Positions 1 to 8,268 of a stretch of DNA of 64,000 bases are shown one piece after another; position 1 is the first letter of the stretch; every line of letters begins with the position of its first letter. This stretch comes from Chloroflexota bacterium (GTDB lineage: Bacteria; Chloroflexota; UBA6077; FW602-bin22; CADDYW01). The notes below the pieces were generated by a model that saw only the letters and a list, made by a program, of their open reading frames with translations, was not told where the DNA came from and ran no database searches. The stretch spans positions 38,745 through 102,744 of the forward strand of contig JADGGD010000001.1 in the NCBI GenBank assembly GCA_019690095.1, written 5' to 3'. The translations under genes were made by a program, and so were the position numbers.

Positions 1-474
1 ATGTTTATCGAGCACAAGATGCTGTATGCGACGCGCGGTCCCGTGCCGGAAGAGGAGTACACGATCCCCTTCGGTGTGGCCGATGTCAAGCGCGAGGGGC
101 GCGACGTTACCTTCATCGGCATTCATACGATGGTCATAAAGGGGCTGGCGGCCGCCGAGAAGCTGGCTGCCGAGGGCATCAGTGTCGAGGTCATTGACCC
201 GCGCACCCTCGTTCCGCTCGATATTGAGACGATCGTAAACTCGGTGAAGAAGACCGGACGGGTGGTGATCGCCCACGAAGCCTGTGAGCGGGGGGGCGTC
301 GCGGGCGAGATCGCAATGCAGATCATGGAGCACGCCTTCGATTACCTGGACGCGCCGATCGTCCGGGTCGCCGGGCGGAATGTGCCGATTCCTTATAACC
401 AGCGGCTGGAGCGCGCCGCCGTTCCCCAGGAGGAGGACATTATCGCCGCGATCCGGCGGATCGTACCGCGGTAG
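1..474 (+). CDS. 2-oxoacid dehydrogenase E1 component, beta subunit (3' part)
   Basis: C-terminal 157 residues of a transketolase-type E1 beta subunit (pyruvate, acetoin or branched-chain 2-oxoacid dehydrogenase). The gene is cut by the window edge, so the real start lies upstream. The visible part carries the transketolase C-terminal domain: a [13 protein letters not shown] strand with the following helix, [10 protein letters not shown], then [12 protein letters not shown] and a final VPIPYN segment, all typical of the family. E1 beta pairs with E1 alpha to decarboxylate a 2-oxoacid with thiamine diphosphate. Which 2-oxoacid is used cannot be told from this fragment. An E1 alpha gene probably lies just upstream and an E2 gene is not seen downstream. 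Confidence 0.85.
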   Translation: MFIEHKMLYATRGPVPEEEYTIPFGVADVKREGRDVTFIGIHTMVIKGLAAAEKLAAEGISVEVIDPRTLVPLDIETIVNSVKKTGRVVIAHEACERGGVAGEIAMQIMEHAFDYLDAPIVRVAGRNVPIPYNQRLERAAVPQEEDIIAAIRRIVPR

Positions 475-551
475 TGCGATAGGGAAGCCCGTGGCGGGCA
501 AAGGACCGCGGGGACTGGTGCGGCCGGATCCGGTTCCCCGCCGACCAGGCA

Positions 552-812
552 ATGCGGATCGTTATCCGATATAACGCCGAGCGCGGTTTCGAGGATGCGG
601 CGCTCGCCCTTGCCCGACGCTTCTTCGCACGCTTTGATGCAGCGATTGATTCCCTGACACTGGCCCCGACGGCCGGTGTGGATCTGGAACTGTTCCTGGA
701 CGGTCGACTGCTCTATGCCGCTGGAGCGGGCAGCCGATTGCTGCCTCCGTCCGATATCGTTGCGGCACTTCCTGGCCGGGTAGAGCCTTCCCCTGCGCCT
801 CCGCGCTCCTGA
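552..812 (+). CDS. SelW/Rdx-family-like protein lacking the CxxC/CxxU motif
   Basis: 86 residues. The pattern of a first beta strand (IRYNAERGF), a helix ending RFFARFD, a second strand (LTLAPTAG), then a strand pair (LELFLDGRLLYAA) and a final short helix matches the Rdx/SelW/SelT/SelH thioredoxin-like fold, including the usual total length. In that family the first strand ends in YCxxCGY or YCxxUGY. Here the same place reads YNAERGF, so both redox residues are replaced (N and R). The role is therefore unlikely to be thiol redox chemistry. The last 15 residues are proline-rich and probably disordered. The ATG start has only a weak ribosome site (AGG). Family assignment is from pattern only. 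Confidence 0.6.
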   Translation: MRIVIRYNAERGFEDAALALARRFFARFDAAIDSLTLAPTAGVDLELFLDGRLLYAAGAGSRLLPPSDIVAALPGRVEPSPAPPRS

Positions 813-912
813 TCCCACGGCAGGCCCGATCGCCCCTCTCTTTTTCCCCAAACGGTGGATAGAGCGGAGGGGAGATGCTCTGACGTGCGTCTGAGTCGCT
901 TCTTGCGCGTTT

Positions 913-941
913 TTGACGCGAGATATCATACGCTTGACTAT
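913..941 (+). promoter_or_regulatory. Candidate promoter for hsp20
   Basis: TTGACG at 913-918, a 17-base spacer and a weak GACTAT at 936-941. The -10 matches only three of six consensus bases, so another start (for example TTGCGC at 903 with TATCAT at 924) is possible. No CIRCE element was seen. Confidence 0.3.
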
Positions 942-951
942 GCCGACAGGA

Positions 952-971
952 GGTGCCCCGCGCGGGGCACC
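952..971 (+). promoter_or_regulatory. Perfect 20-base palindrome in the hsp20 leader
   Basis: GGTGCCCCGCGCGGGGCACC is its own reverse complement and ends 40 bases before the hsp20 start codon. It could be an operator or an RNA hairpin. Its right arm (GGCACC, 966-971) can also pair with GGTGCC at 1006-1011, directly in front of the ATG, and CTCAC (985-989) can pair with GTGAG (1002-1006) in the ribosome site. This would allow a heat-sensitive fold, but that is inference. Confidence 0.5.
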
Positions 972-1011
972 ACACCGCGGTAAGCTCACGGATGGAAGGA
1001 GGTGAGGTGCC

Positions 1012-1479
1012 ATGGCTCGGAACACGAAGCAGCAGAACACTGCGGTAGTGGCTCGCCGTCCGGAAGAGCGCTATCTTCCGCTGAGCCAGGTCATCGATCG
1101 CCTCTTCCAGGAGAGCTTCCTGCCGCAGTCGATGCTGGATGGTTTTGGCCCGCGGTTTGGTTCTGATGGGACCAATCTGTGGGAGACTGGTGATCGCTAC
1201 ATCGTTCAGCTTGCGATGCCCGGCGTGAATCCGGGCTCGATCTCCTGCCGCATTGAGCAGAATGTCTTGATCTGCACCGGCGAGTCGGCCCTTCAGCCGC
1301 CGAAGGACGCAACCCCGATCTGGGAGGCCCTTGGCGGTAACGTCGAGCATCGTATCGAGCTGCCGACCGAGGTCGATCCGGGCAAGGCAGAGGCGACCTA
1401 TGAGCACGGCGTACTCACCGTGACTGTACCCAAGGCCGCTCACGTGCGCGCCCATTCGATCAAGGTCACAGCGAAGTGA
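1012..1479 (+). CDS. Hsp20/alpha-crystallin small heat shock protein
   Basis: 155 residues, a usual length for bacterial Hsp20. After a short basic N-terminus comes a variable region with FQESFLPQ, then an alpha-crystallin domain (about residues 55-150): YIVQLAMPGVNPGSISCRIE, LICTGES, HRIELPTEVDPGKAEATYEHGVLTVTVPKA. The A-x-x-x-x-G-V-L-x-(I/V)-x-(V/L)-P signature of the family is present. Such proteins are ATP-independent holdases in the cytoplasm that bind unfolding clients as oligomers. The ATG is preceded by AAGGAGGTGA (996-1005), a near-perfect anti-16S match, so this gene can be translated very strongly. A palindrome and possible thermometer pairing lie in its leader. A 14-bp hairpin follows the gene. 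Confidence 0.93.
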   Translation: MARNTKQQNTAVVARRPEERYLPLSQVIDRLFQESFLPQSMLDGFGPRFGSDGTNLWETGDRYIVQLAMPGVNPGSISCRIEQNVLICTGESALQPPKDATPIWEALGGNVEHRIELPTEVDPGKAEATYEHGVLTVTVPKAAHVRAHSIKVTAK

Positions 1480-1534
1480 TCCTTCCCCGGTCCGCGGCCA
1501 GGCGGACCCAGGGAGGGTAACCCATAACGTGCGT

Positions 1535-1570
1535 CCGGGAGGCCCCTGTCGTCAGGCAGGGGCCTCCCGG
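1535..1570 (+). terminator. 14-bp hairpin after hsp20
   Basis: Perfect stem 1535-1548 with 1557-1570 and an 8-base loop (1549-1556). It sits between hsp20 and the peroxiredoxin gene. There is no T run after it, so it may act as a weak or Rho-assisted terminator, or protect the hsp20 mRNA end. Confidence 0.45.
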
Positions 1571-1591
1571 CGTGATCGGGAGGTGCACACC

Positions 1592-2329
1592 ATGACCGGA
1601 CGACCATATACGCGGCGACTCAATGATCTGGAGGAACGATTTGCCGCTCTCGCCCCGGATATTCCCGAGGGACCGTCAAAGGAGGCTCTCTCGCTTCTGC
1701 ACGGGATGATCCAGGAGCTCTGGCGGGCGCTCCGTCCCGGCGCGGCCGAGTCGACGAATCAGCTGACACTCGATGACATTGCCAATCTGTACAAGACGGC
1801 GCCTCGGATGGAAGGGATCGCCGAGAACCAGCCTCTACCAGTGGGAACCCCGGCGCCCGATTTCACCCTGCCCGATGCCAATGGTCAGCCAGTGTCGCTC
1901 CGAGATTTCCGCGGCTCGCCGGTCGTCCTCGTCTTCTATCCCCTGGACTGGAGCCCAACCTGTAGTGATCAGCTGAGCCTTTACCAGGCGGAGATCGACG
2001 AGTTCGCGCGATATGGGGCGCGCATCCTGGCTGTTTCGGTGGACAGCATTTACAGCCATGGTGCGTGGGCGGCCGTGAGAGGCCTGACTTTCCCACTGCT
2101 CTCGGATTTCGAGCCCAAAGGAGAGGTGGCGCGGCTCTATCGGGTCTGGCGCCAGCGTGATGGATTCTCCGAGCGCGCCCTTTACATTATTGATCCCGAT
2201 GGGATCATCCGCTACGCCCACGTCTCGCCCCGGCTTGATCAGGTACCGGATATCTACGAACTGTACCGCGCCCTGGAGGGGATCGCGCGGCCCGAACGGG
2301 CGGCTGCCGCGGGCGTGGCTGGAGGGTGA
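1592..2329 (+). CDS. AhpC/TSA-family peroxiredoxin with an extra N-terminal domain
   Basis: 245 residues. Residues about 80-230 form a thioredoxin-fold peroxiredoxin: VGTPAPDFTLPD, then FYPLDWSPTCSDQ with peroxidatic Cys124 in the P-x-x-x-(T/S)-x-x-C motif, ILAVSVDS, and RALYIIDPDGIIRYAHV. It should reduce hydrogen peroxide or organic peroxides using a thiol donor. No clear resolving cysteine is seen in the C-terminal part, so it looks like a 1-Cys enzyme. Residues 1-75 (helical, LNDLEERFAAL) are extra and not recognised. The ATG at 1592 was chosen over an upstream start because GGGAGGT lies 7 bases before it. It overlaps closely with the glutaredoxin that follows (4-base gap), which may be its reductant. 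Confidence 0.85.
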   Translation: MTGRPYTRRLNDLEERFAALAPDIPEGPSKEALSLLHGMIQELWRALRPGAAESTNQLTLDDIANLYKTAPRMEGIAENQPLPVGTPAPDFTLPDANGQPVSLRDFRGSPVVLVFYPLDWSPTCSDQLSLYQAEIDEFARYGARILAVSVDSIYSHGAWAAVRGLTFPLLSDFEPKGEVARLYRVWRQRDGFSERALYIIDPDGIIRYAHVSPRLDQVPDIYELYRALEGIARPERAAAAGVAGG

Positions 2330-2333
2330 AGCC

Positions 2334-2639
2334 GTGTCGCTCTTTCGGACCGGTCGATATGCCCCCTACGGGGTCCGCAGTGCACCGGTGATCGCCCCGG
2401 TCACGGTCTATGGGACATCCTGGTGCGCTGCGACCCAGCTGATTCGACGGTACCTGGATCGAGCCGGCATTCCCTACCGGTACGTGGATCTGGAGAGCAA
2501 TCCTGAGGCCGCGGCCCGTCTCCGCTGGCTGACCGGTGGCTACGTCAGCCATCCGACTGTGAGTGTCGCGGGTGAGATCCTGGTTGAGCCGAGCCTCGGT
2601 GAGCTGGACTGGGCGTTGAGTCGCGCGGGCTTGATCTAA
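2334..2639 (+). CDS. Monothiol glutaredoxin/mycoredoxin-like protein
   Basis: 101 residues. The glutaredoxin fold spans about residues 22-100: VTVYGTSWCAAT, then IPYRYVDLESNPEA and SHPTVSVAGEILVEPS with the cis-proline. The active site is W-C-A-A-T, so only the first cysteine (Cys31) is present. This points to a monothiol enzyme reduced by a small thiol or acting on mixed disulfides. The GTG start is chosen because GGAGG ends 8 bases upstream, overlapping the end of the peroxiredoxin gene, with translation probably coupled. It is the second of three redox genes in a row. Confidence 0.8.
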   Translation: MSLFRTGRYAPYGVRSAPVIAPVTVYGTSWCAATQLIRRYLDRAGIPYRYVDLESNPEAAARLRWLTGGYVSHPTVSVAGEILVEPSLGELDWALSRAGLI

Positions 2640-2766
2640 AGCTATGCTGTCTGACGCGGCCGGCCGTGAGGCATGGTGAGTGGGGTGTCGCGGCTGGCCG
2701 CGTCCGGCGCCGTTCGCATTCTGGGGATCACGTTGGTCGTGCCCCGAGGGATTGAGAGGAAGCACG

Positions 2767-3276
2767 ATGGGTGCTCTTGAGGGGTCGGTTACCGTCTACA
2801 GCACGCCGACCTGACCATGGTGCACGCGTGCGAAGGAGTTCCTTCGCCAGCACGGCATCCCCTTTCAGGAGAGGGATGTCTCGCGTGATCCATCCGCGGC
2901 CCAGGAGCTGGTGCGCCGCAGTGGGCAGATGGGCGTGCCGGTCATCGTGGCGGGGGACGAGGTCATCATCGGATTCGATCGATCCCGCCTTGCTCGCCTG
3001 GTAGAGCGCATGCGGGGACAGATTTCCCGTCCGCGCCTCGGCGCCCTGGTGAAGGAGATGCCGGGGAAAGGCCTTCTGGTCGGGGGAGTGCGGGAGGGGT
3101 CTCCCGCAGCGCAGGCTGGCCTGCGCCCGGGCGATCTGATCGTGACGGTGGATCGTGTGCCGGTTCGGACGATCCCTGATCTCCAGCACATGATCGGGGA
3201 GCGGCGTCCAGGGGAATCGGCACGTCTCGAGATTTACCGGGATGGTCAGCCGCTCATACTGCAGCTCGCGTTTTAG
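2767..3276 (+). CDS. Probable selenocysteine-containing glutaredoxin-PDZ fusion (in-frame UGA at codon 16)
   Basis: Reading from the ATG at 2767 through the TGA at 2812-2814 gives a continuous 169-residue protein ending at TAG 3274-3276. Residues 8-85 are a glutaredoxin: VTVYSTPT-U-PWCTRAKEF, with the UGA exactly at the first cysteine of the CPWC active site, then IPFQERDVSRDPSA, MGVPVIVAGDEVIIGFD (cis-Pro and GFD). Residues about 90-169 are a PDZ domain (GLLVGGVREGSPAAQAGLRPGDLIVTVD) with no protease domain. The ribosome site GAGAGGA sits 6 bases before the ATG. A SECIS-like hairpin begins 5 bases after the UGA. A stop codon at a catalytic Cys position with intact frame on both sides is the standard mark of a selenoprotein. 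A nonsense mutation or sequencing error is the alternative. The PDZ would tether the redox domain to a partner protein. Confidence 0.8.
2820..2853 (+). promoter_or_regulatory. Bacterial SECIS-like hairpin after the UGA codon
   Basis: A 7-bp stem GCGAAGG (2830-2836) with CCTTCGC (2841-2847) closes a four-base loop AGTT (2837-2840). An outer stem GTGC (2820-2823) with GCAC (2850-2853) encloses it. The loop begins 22 bases after the UGA (2812-2814). This fits the bacterial SECIS model as I know it: a G in the first two loop positions, a stem of 4-16 bp and a UGA-to-loop distance of 16-37 bases. It would recruit SelB to the ribosome. No selA, selB, selC or selD gene is in this window. Confidence 0.65.
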
Positions 3277-3503
3277 CTCGCCGGACATCCCCGTCTGCTT
3301 TCCTCTCCGCGGACTGCGCTTTCTGGAAGGCTTCTGATCCAGAGAGAACTTCCAGATCGCTGCGCGGATAAGAGTTGTTGACATCCCGGACGCGGGCAAT
3401 TCGATCGTCAATATTCCAACTGATAGCTGATCTATTTCTTACGGGAACCAGATAGTTCGTGGTCTACGCTGAACGTGGACAACGGTTCCTGCTGGAGGAT
3501 GCG

Positions 3504-5459
3504 ATGCGCCGCGTTCCTCTTAAAGGGTGGGTAATCATTCTCATCCTCGTCGCGATCTGGAACCTGCTCTTCTATGCTCCGATTTTGACGTCGACTCAAC
3601 CCCCACCAACAGTCACCCTTCCGTACAGTGCATTCGTGCAGCAAGTAGAGCAGGGGACCGTTCAGAAGGTGATGATCAGCGGAACGACGATTACAGGTGA
3701 GTTTCGCCAGCCCGTAACCCTGGGTGCAGAGGGGAAACCGCCCCGGTCGTACCGTTATTTCTCGACCGAGGTTCCGGCGGTCTCGGATCGGCTCCTCGCC
3801 TTGCTCGAGCAGGAGAACGTCGAGATCACCGTGCATAATCCGGAGCCGCCGCTCTGGCTCCAGGCCCTCGGCGTGCTGGCTAATATCCTGCCGTTGCTGT
3901 TCCTTCTCGGTCTCTTTGGCCTGAGTGCCTATCAGGTGCGGCAGGCACAGGGCGGGCTGGGGAACGTGTTTGGCTTCGGCAAAAGCCGGGCGCGCGTCTA
4001 CACCGAAGAGCGGCCCCGGGTGACCTTTGCGGATGTCGCCGGCTGTGAGGAGGCGAAGCAGGAGCTGCAGGAGGTTATTGCCTTCCTGCGCGATCCGCAG
4101 CGGTTCCATCGCATCGGGGCACGAATCCCTCGGGGGGTTCTGCTGTCGGGGCCTCCCGGCACGGGTAAGACCCTGCTTGCGCGAGCTGTCGCCGGAGAGG
4201 CCGGCGTTCCCTTCTTCAGTATCAGCGCCACCGAGTTTGTCGAGATGTTTGTTGGCGTCGGGGCGAGCCGCGTCCGCGACCTGTTCCAGCAGGCGAAGGC
4301 GAAGGCTCCGTGCATCATCTTCATCGACGAAATCGACGCCGTTGGACGGGCGCGCGGCGGCGGGTTTGGTGCGGTCAATGACGAGCGCGAGCAGACCCTC
4401 AATCAGCTCCTGGTCGAGATGGATGGCTTCGAGACCAATCAGGACGTGATCGTTCTGGCGGCGACCAACCGTCCCGATGTTCTCGATCCGGCCCTGCTCC
4501 GGCCAGGACGGTTTGATCGTCAGGTCACCGTGGATCGGCCCGATCGCCGTGGACGTGAAGCGATTCTCCGTCTGCATACTCGGGGCAAGCCAATCGCGCC
4601 GGACGTGCGGCTCGACATCATTGCCCAGGAGACGCCGGGTCTGGCGGGCGCAGATCTGGCCAACCTGGTCAACGAGGCCGCCCTGGCCGCGGCGCGGGCG
4701 GGTAAGTCGGAGATTGGCCAGGACGAGTTCGCCGAGGCCATCGATAAGGTACTGCTGGGGGTCCGACGAGGGATTCTTCTTGATCCCGAGGAACGGCGGG
4801 GTGTGGCCTACCACGAGGCAGGGCACGCGATTGTGGCGGCGTTCACGCCAGGGGCTGATCCGATCCAAAAGGTTTCGATCATCCCACGCGGTCGGGCCCT
4901 GGGTATTACCCAGCTCGTGCCCATGGATGACAAGCATAACTACACCCGCTCGTACCTCCTGGGACGACTGGCGATCATGCTGGGCGGCCGCGCGGCCGAG
5001 GAGATCGCTCTCGGCGAGGTCACGACCGGTGCCGAGAACGATCTCAAGGAGGTTCGGCGGCTGGCGCGGAAGATGGTCACAGAGTGGGCGATGGTGCCCG
5101 GATTGCCGCCCAGCGCGCTCGAAGATAGCGACGCTCCCACATTTGCAACCCGTCCGTGGCCTAGCGAGGGGCGGGAGCACAGTGAGCAGACTGCTCGTAT
5201 GATTGATGAGGCGATCGCATCGCTCGTCGGGGAGGCCTACCAGCGCGCTCGGCAGATTCTGCTGGCCCGGCGCGCCCAGCTCGACGCGCTCGCGGAGGCC
5301 CTGCTTCGCGAGGAGACGATCGAGGGTGAGGAGATCCGGCGCCTCCTGGGGGAGGCTGTCACTGCAGAAGCGAATCCCGACGGCCGGGTGACCGCGCCGG
5401 ATCTGGCAGACCTGCCGCGCGCTTCCAGTGGATCTCCATGGAGCGGAGGTGAGGCATGA
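3504..5459 (+). CDS. ftsH: ATP-dependent zinc metalloprotease FtsH
   Basis: 651 residues, close to the usual FtsH length. Two membrane spans (about 8-25 and 122-143) flank an external domain of about 95 residues. Then follow the AAA domain with Walker A GPPGTGKT (216-223), Walker [11 protein letters not shown] (271-280), the second region of homology RPGRFDR (333-339), and the zinc protease site HEAGH (437-441). The protein degrades misfolded membrane proteins and regulators as a hexamer. The ATG at 3504 was preferred to a GTG 45 bases upstream because GGAGG lies 5 bases before it and TM1 then starts near the N-terminus. It overlaps by four bases (ATGA) with the next gene, showing translational coupling. 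Confidence 0.95.
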   Translation: MRRVPLKGWVIILILVAIWNLLFYAPILTSTQPPPTVTLPYSAFVQQVEQGTVQKVMISGTTITGEFRQPVTLGAEGKPPRSYRYFSTEVPAVSDRLLALLEQENVEITVHNPEPPLWLQALGVLANILPLLFLLGLFGLSAYQVRQAQGGLGNVFGFGKSRARVYTEERPRVTFADVAGCEEAKQELQEVIAFLRDPQRFHRIGARIPRGVLLSGPPGTGKTLLARAVAGEAGVPFFSISATEFVEMFVGVGASRVRDLFQQAKAKAPCIIFIDEIDAVGRARGGGFGAVNDEREQTLNQLLVEMDGFETNQDVIVLAATNRPDVLDPALLRPGRFDRQVTVDRPDRRGREAILRLHTRGKPIAPDVRLDIIAQETPGLAGADLANLVNEAALAAARAGKSEIGQDEFAEAIDKVLLGVRRGILLDPEERRGVAYHEAGHAIVAAFTPGADPIQKVSIIPRGRALGITQLVPMDDKHNYTRSYLLGRLAIMLGGRAAEEIALGEVTTGAENDLKEVRRLARKMVTEWAMVPGLPPSALEDSDAPTFATRPWPSEGREHSEQTARMIDEAIASLVGEAYQRARQILLARRAQLDALAEALLREETIEGEEIRRLLGEAVTAEANPDGRVTAPDLADLPRASSGSPWSGGEA

Positions 5460-6670
5460 AAATCCTGGCAATTGCAGATATTGCCGGCCGTGTCGATCTT
5501 CTTGACCGGCTGGTGAGCGAGGTGCGTGAGACGGGTATTGAGGCGGTCTTCTTTGTCGGCAATGCGCTGACCGGTGGAGCCCGGCTGGACGAATGGATGC
5601 GCTCGCAGGTTGATGGGCGTCCGCCGCGCTACCACCTGGCCGAGCTCGAAAGCCAGGAGCGCCAGGACGCCCAGACCCTCGATGAGATCCTCGATCTCCT
5701 GGGGCGCTTCGGCGTGCCGGTTCGGCTCGTCCCGGGTGATCTCGATGCACCGGAGCGCCTGTTCGTCCAGGCCGTGCGCAATCACGAGCTGATCACGCCG
5801 GATGTTGTCTGCGTCCATCGCTCGTTCACGCTGGGCCCGCGCAACTATGCTGTCGCTGGCTTTGGCGGGCTGATAGATGACGGTGCGCGCGAGCATACGC
5901 TGGTCCTGCGCTATCCCTCCTGGGAGGCCAAGGCCGGTCTGGATTTTGTTCGGCGCCTTGAACGCGATCTGATTCTCCTCTTCCATACGCCGCCGCGATT
6001 TGGATCACTTGATCGCCACGATGGGGCGTTGGTTGGCTCGCCAACCATCGAGGAGATCATTCATACCTACGATCCACACCTCGTCGTCTGTGGCCACGCG
6101 GCCAATGGGCAGGGCGCGACGGTTGTCGGCCGGACCCTTGTCGTGAACCCCGGTCCGCTGTGCTACGGCGCGTATGCGCTCATTGACCTCGCCTCTCGGG
6201 ACGTGGAGTTTCGCCGCCTTGAAGGCGGTGGGCCCGCACAGTCGGAAGCCGATCGCGCCCTCCAGCGGCAGATCGAGCAGGCGCTGGAGGAGGAAGCAGT
6301 CACGCGCGGCTCCGGGATTAGCGTCGTCGTGCGTGATGGCATCGCGCGTCTCTTCGGCACGGTTCGTTCGATCGCGGTCAAGGCCAGGGCCCACGAGGTG
6401 GCCCGCTCGGTTCACGGTGTTCGCGAGGTCGAGAATGTCCTGACAGCCGACAGTACGCTCGCCGCGCAGATCACCGCGCGGCTGGCCAGCGACCCACGCA
6501 CGGCCCTGGCGACGATCGACGTGACATCAGTTGGCGGTGAGGTAACCCTTTCTGGCACAGTCGAGTCGCCGGGGATCCGTGAAGCGGCCGAGCTGATCGC
6601 CCGCTCGGTGCCGGGGGTGAAGCTCGTAATCAACGAGCTTAAGGTCGCCGCTCGCGCTTCCAGTTCATAA
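5456..6670 (+). CDS. Degenerate metallophosphoesterase with two C-terminal BON domains
   Basis: 404 residues. Residues 1-240 have the calcineurin-like phosphoesterase order ([64 protein letters not shown]), but metal ligands are lost: the DxH site is DIA, the GDxxD site is GNxL, and GHxH is GHAAN. It is probably not an active hydrolase, or uses a changed metal site. Two BON domains follow (about 285-325 and 345-395), which normally bind phospholipid or peptidoglycan surfaces. The start overlaps the ftsH stop (ATGA) with CGGAGGTGAGG in front, so both proteins should be made together. A link to membrane quality control is inferred from this coupling only. Confidence 0.75.
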   Translation: MKILAIADIAGRVDLLDRLVSEVRETGIEAVFFVGNALTGGARLDEWMRSQVDGRPPRYHLAELESQERQDAQTLDEILDLLGRFGVPVRLVPGDLDAPERLFVQAVRNHELITPDVVCVHRSFTLGPRNYAVAGFGGLIDDGAREHTLVLRYPSWEAKAGLDFVRRLERDLILLFHTPPRFGSLDRHDGALVGSPTIEEIIHTYDPHLVVCGHAANGQGATVVGRTLVVNPGPLCYGAYALIDLASRDVEFRRLEGGGPAQSEADRALQRQIEQALEEEAVTRGSGISVVVRDGIARLFGTVRSIAVKARAHEVARSVHGVREVENVLTADSTLAAQITARLASDPRTALATIDVTSVGGEVTLSGTVESPGIREAAELIARSVPGVKLVINELKVAARASSS

Positions 6671-6713
6671 ATTGATCGGTGCAGGCGGCTGTCAGGGAAG
6701 ACAGCTGTCACAG

Positions 6714-6754
6714 ATGGCCTGGAAGGCCGTCTTTCTCCCTGCCTTCCAGGCCAT
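6714..6754 (+). terminator. 14-bp hairpin after the ftsH operon
   Basis: Perfect stem 6714-6727 with 6741-6754, 13-base loop. It lies 43 bases after the stop of the phosphoesterase-BON gene. No T run follows. A smaller 6-bp hairpin (6688-6693 with 6700-6705) lies just before it. Confidence 0.45.
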
Positions 6755-7272
6755 CGTGATATTCTGGTCACGCATGCGCGACAAACCGGACGCCGGCGGC
6801 CGATGGGAGGAAGCGAGCAGCGACCGCCAGAGGGCATCGCGTCTTCGCGGCCGTCTGGGTGGCGGCCGATCGGCGCGATATCTTCGAGCGTCCGGCTGCG
6901 CTGGTGGTCAGCCGCTCCACGCGGGACGACCAGCGCCCGTGCGGCAAGAGGAGCGCCGCCATCGTCCGGACGAGGTGGGGCTACCCCATCCCGGACCACT
7001 GGGGGAAGGTGATCGGATCGGAGCACGTGCCTCCGTCCGACCACCGATCATCGTGATCAGGATAGGGCCTGGAGCGGGCGGCGCAGCGATCCTCACCCGC
7101 GTATCGCCAGTGTACCCCATCTGTGTTAGAGCGTGGTGAGAAGCTTGTAAGAGATATGTTCAGCCCCTCCCTATCGTCCACCCTCCCCATCACCTATCTC
7201 ATCCTTCGCTGGAGGCTGGCGCGCGGCCCGGGGCGAGACGAATGACTGCCCCGGTACGGGTAGACACAGCCC
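6755..7272. other. Gene-free interval between convergent operons
   Basis: About 520 bases with no supported gene. A GTG-started frame at 6859-7056 (+) gives 65 residues of protein-like composition (RWGYPIPDHWGKVIG) but has no ribosome site and no family match that I recognise. No tRNA or regulatory RNA pattern was seen. Confidence 0.5.
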
Positions 7273-8112
7273 TCACAGCCAGGCCGTCTTGATTTGAACA
7301 GTTGCCGACTCCTGTGGGGTGATCGATTGGGGAGCCAGGAAGACCTCGCGGGCGGTCCAGACGCCGTCTGGGTGTACATCGCCTACGATAACCCAGCCGT
7401 CTGAACAGCCGTAGTTGATCCGCTCCCCGTTGATGCCAGCCGTTGCGCCAGTGAAGAAATTGCATACAGTTCCATCGGCAAGCTGGAGAAACCACGGTCG
7501 CGGTGGGACCGGTACTATCTCGGCCGGAGGAAGCGGCTTCTCCAGTACCAGGCGCACGATCGAGCCAGGGTCGAGTGGATCGCGGACGCAGGTCACGGCC
7601 GTCTGATCACCGGACACGGCGAAGCACGGATCATAGATCACGTTGCCCGCGCTGCAGCGCCAGGCATCGGTGCGAGGCGCGGCGATCGAGCTGGCGAAGC
7701 AGGAGCCAGAGGTCTGGTGGCTGGCCGAAGCAGGAGGGACAAAGTGCACGACCGCAGTCGCGGCTACGGACGCGCGCTTTTCCCAGGGGAATCGGCTCGA
7801 GTTCAGCCGCTCCTGCAGGCCGAAGGGACCATTGATCCAGGTGCGGTACCCGTTGGTGAAAGCGGTGTAGTTATCCATCTTTCGCCAGACGAGCAGGCCG
7901 TTCGTGGTGTGCTGGACGGCGTCGCCGTTTGCGGTATGGCTCTCGTTATCGACGCACGCGCCTACGATTGAAGGGATCAGATCGTGGAGGGTCTTGAAGC
8001 CGAGAACAAACCGGCAGGAAGCCGTCTGTTCCATGGGTGCCGCGGCTACTGCCGGCGTCAGTGCCGCCAGGGCCATTGTGATGCCCATCAGAATCCGCAC
8101 GAGGTAGCGCAT
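7273..8112 (-). CDS. Secreted protein of unknown function
   Basis: 279 residues. It starts with a signal peptide (RYLVRILMGITMALAAL then cleavage near AVAAAP). The mature part contains CRFVLGFKTLHDLIPSIVG, then LVWRKMDNYTAFTNGY and RTWINGPFGLQERLN, a block I have seen in secreted Chloroflexota proteins without known role. A second part (about residues 195-279) is proline-rich and beta-like (VRLVLEKPLPPAE, LADGTVCNFFTGATAGINGERINYGC) with several cysteines. The ATG at 8112 was chosen because GGGAGAG lies at normal spacing before it; a GTG 12 bases upstream is the alternative. It stands alone, facing the ftsH operon tail to tail. Confidence 0.65.
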   Translation of the reverse strand: MRYLVRILMGITMALAALTPAVAAAPMEQTASCRFVLGFKTLHDLIPSIVGACVDNESHTANGDAVQHTTNGLLVWRKMDNYTAFTNGYRTWINGPFGLQERLNSSRFPWEKRASVAATAVVHFVPPASASHQTSGSCFASSIAAPRTDAWRCSAGNVIYDPCFAVSGDQTAVTCVRDPLDPGSIVRLVLEKPLPPAEIVPVPPRPWFLQLADGTVCNFFTGATAGINGERINYGCSDGWVIVGDVHPDGVWTAREVFLAPQSITPQESATVQIKTAWL

Positions 8113-8268
8113 CATCTCTCCCACTGGACCAATAAAACTCCGTGTCTGGCCGGAAGAGGCGCGATGCCGCCGCTCCCCCAGCCAGTCGGCAGGAAGTGTG
8201 CCCTTGCTGCCCCGAGATCTAAAACGCTTGTGTGGGCTCGGCGGTCACGACTGCAGTCCCCATACGGC

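Noticed and set aside
2911..3276. A 121-residue ORF starting after the UGA, seen as a PDZ-only protein
   Set aside because: It lacks the first half of the glutaredoxin domain and has no ribosome site. The UGA-containing frame explains the region better.
3459..3503. N-terminal extension of FtsH from a GTG
   Set aside because: No ribosome site; the ATG at 3504 has GGAGG and fits the family start.
6859..7056. 65-residue ORF in the gene-free interval
   Set aside because: No ribosome site and no recognised homology.
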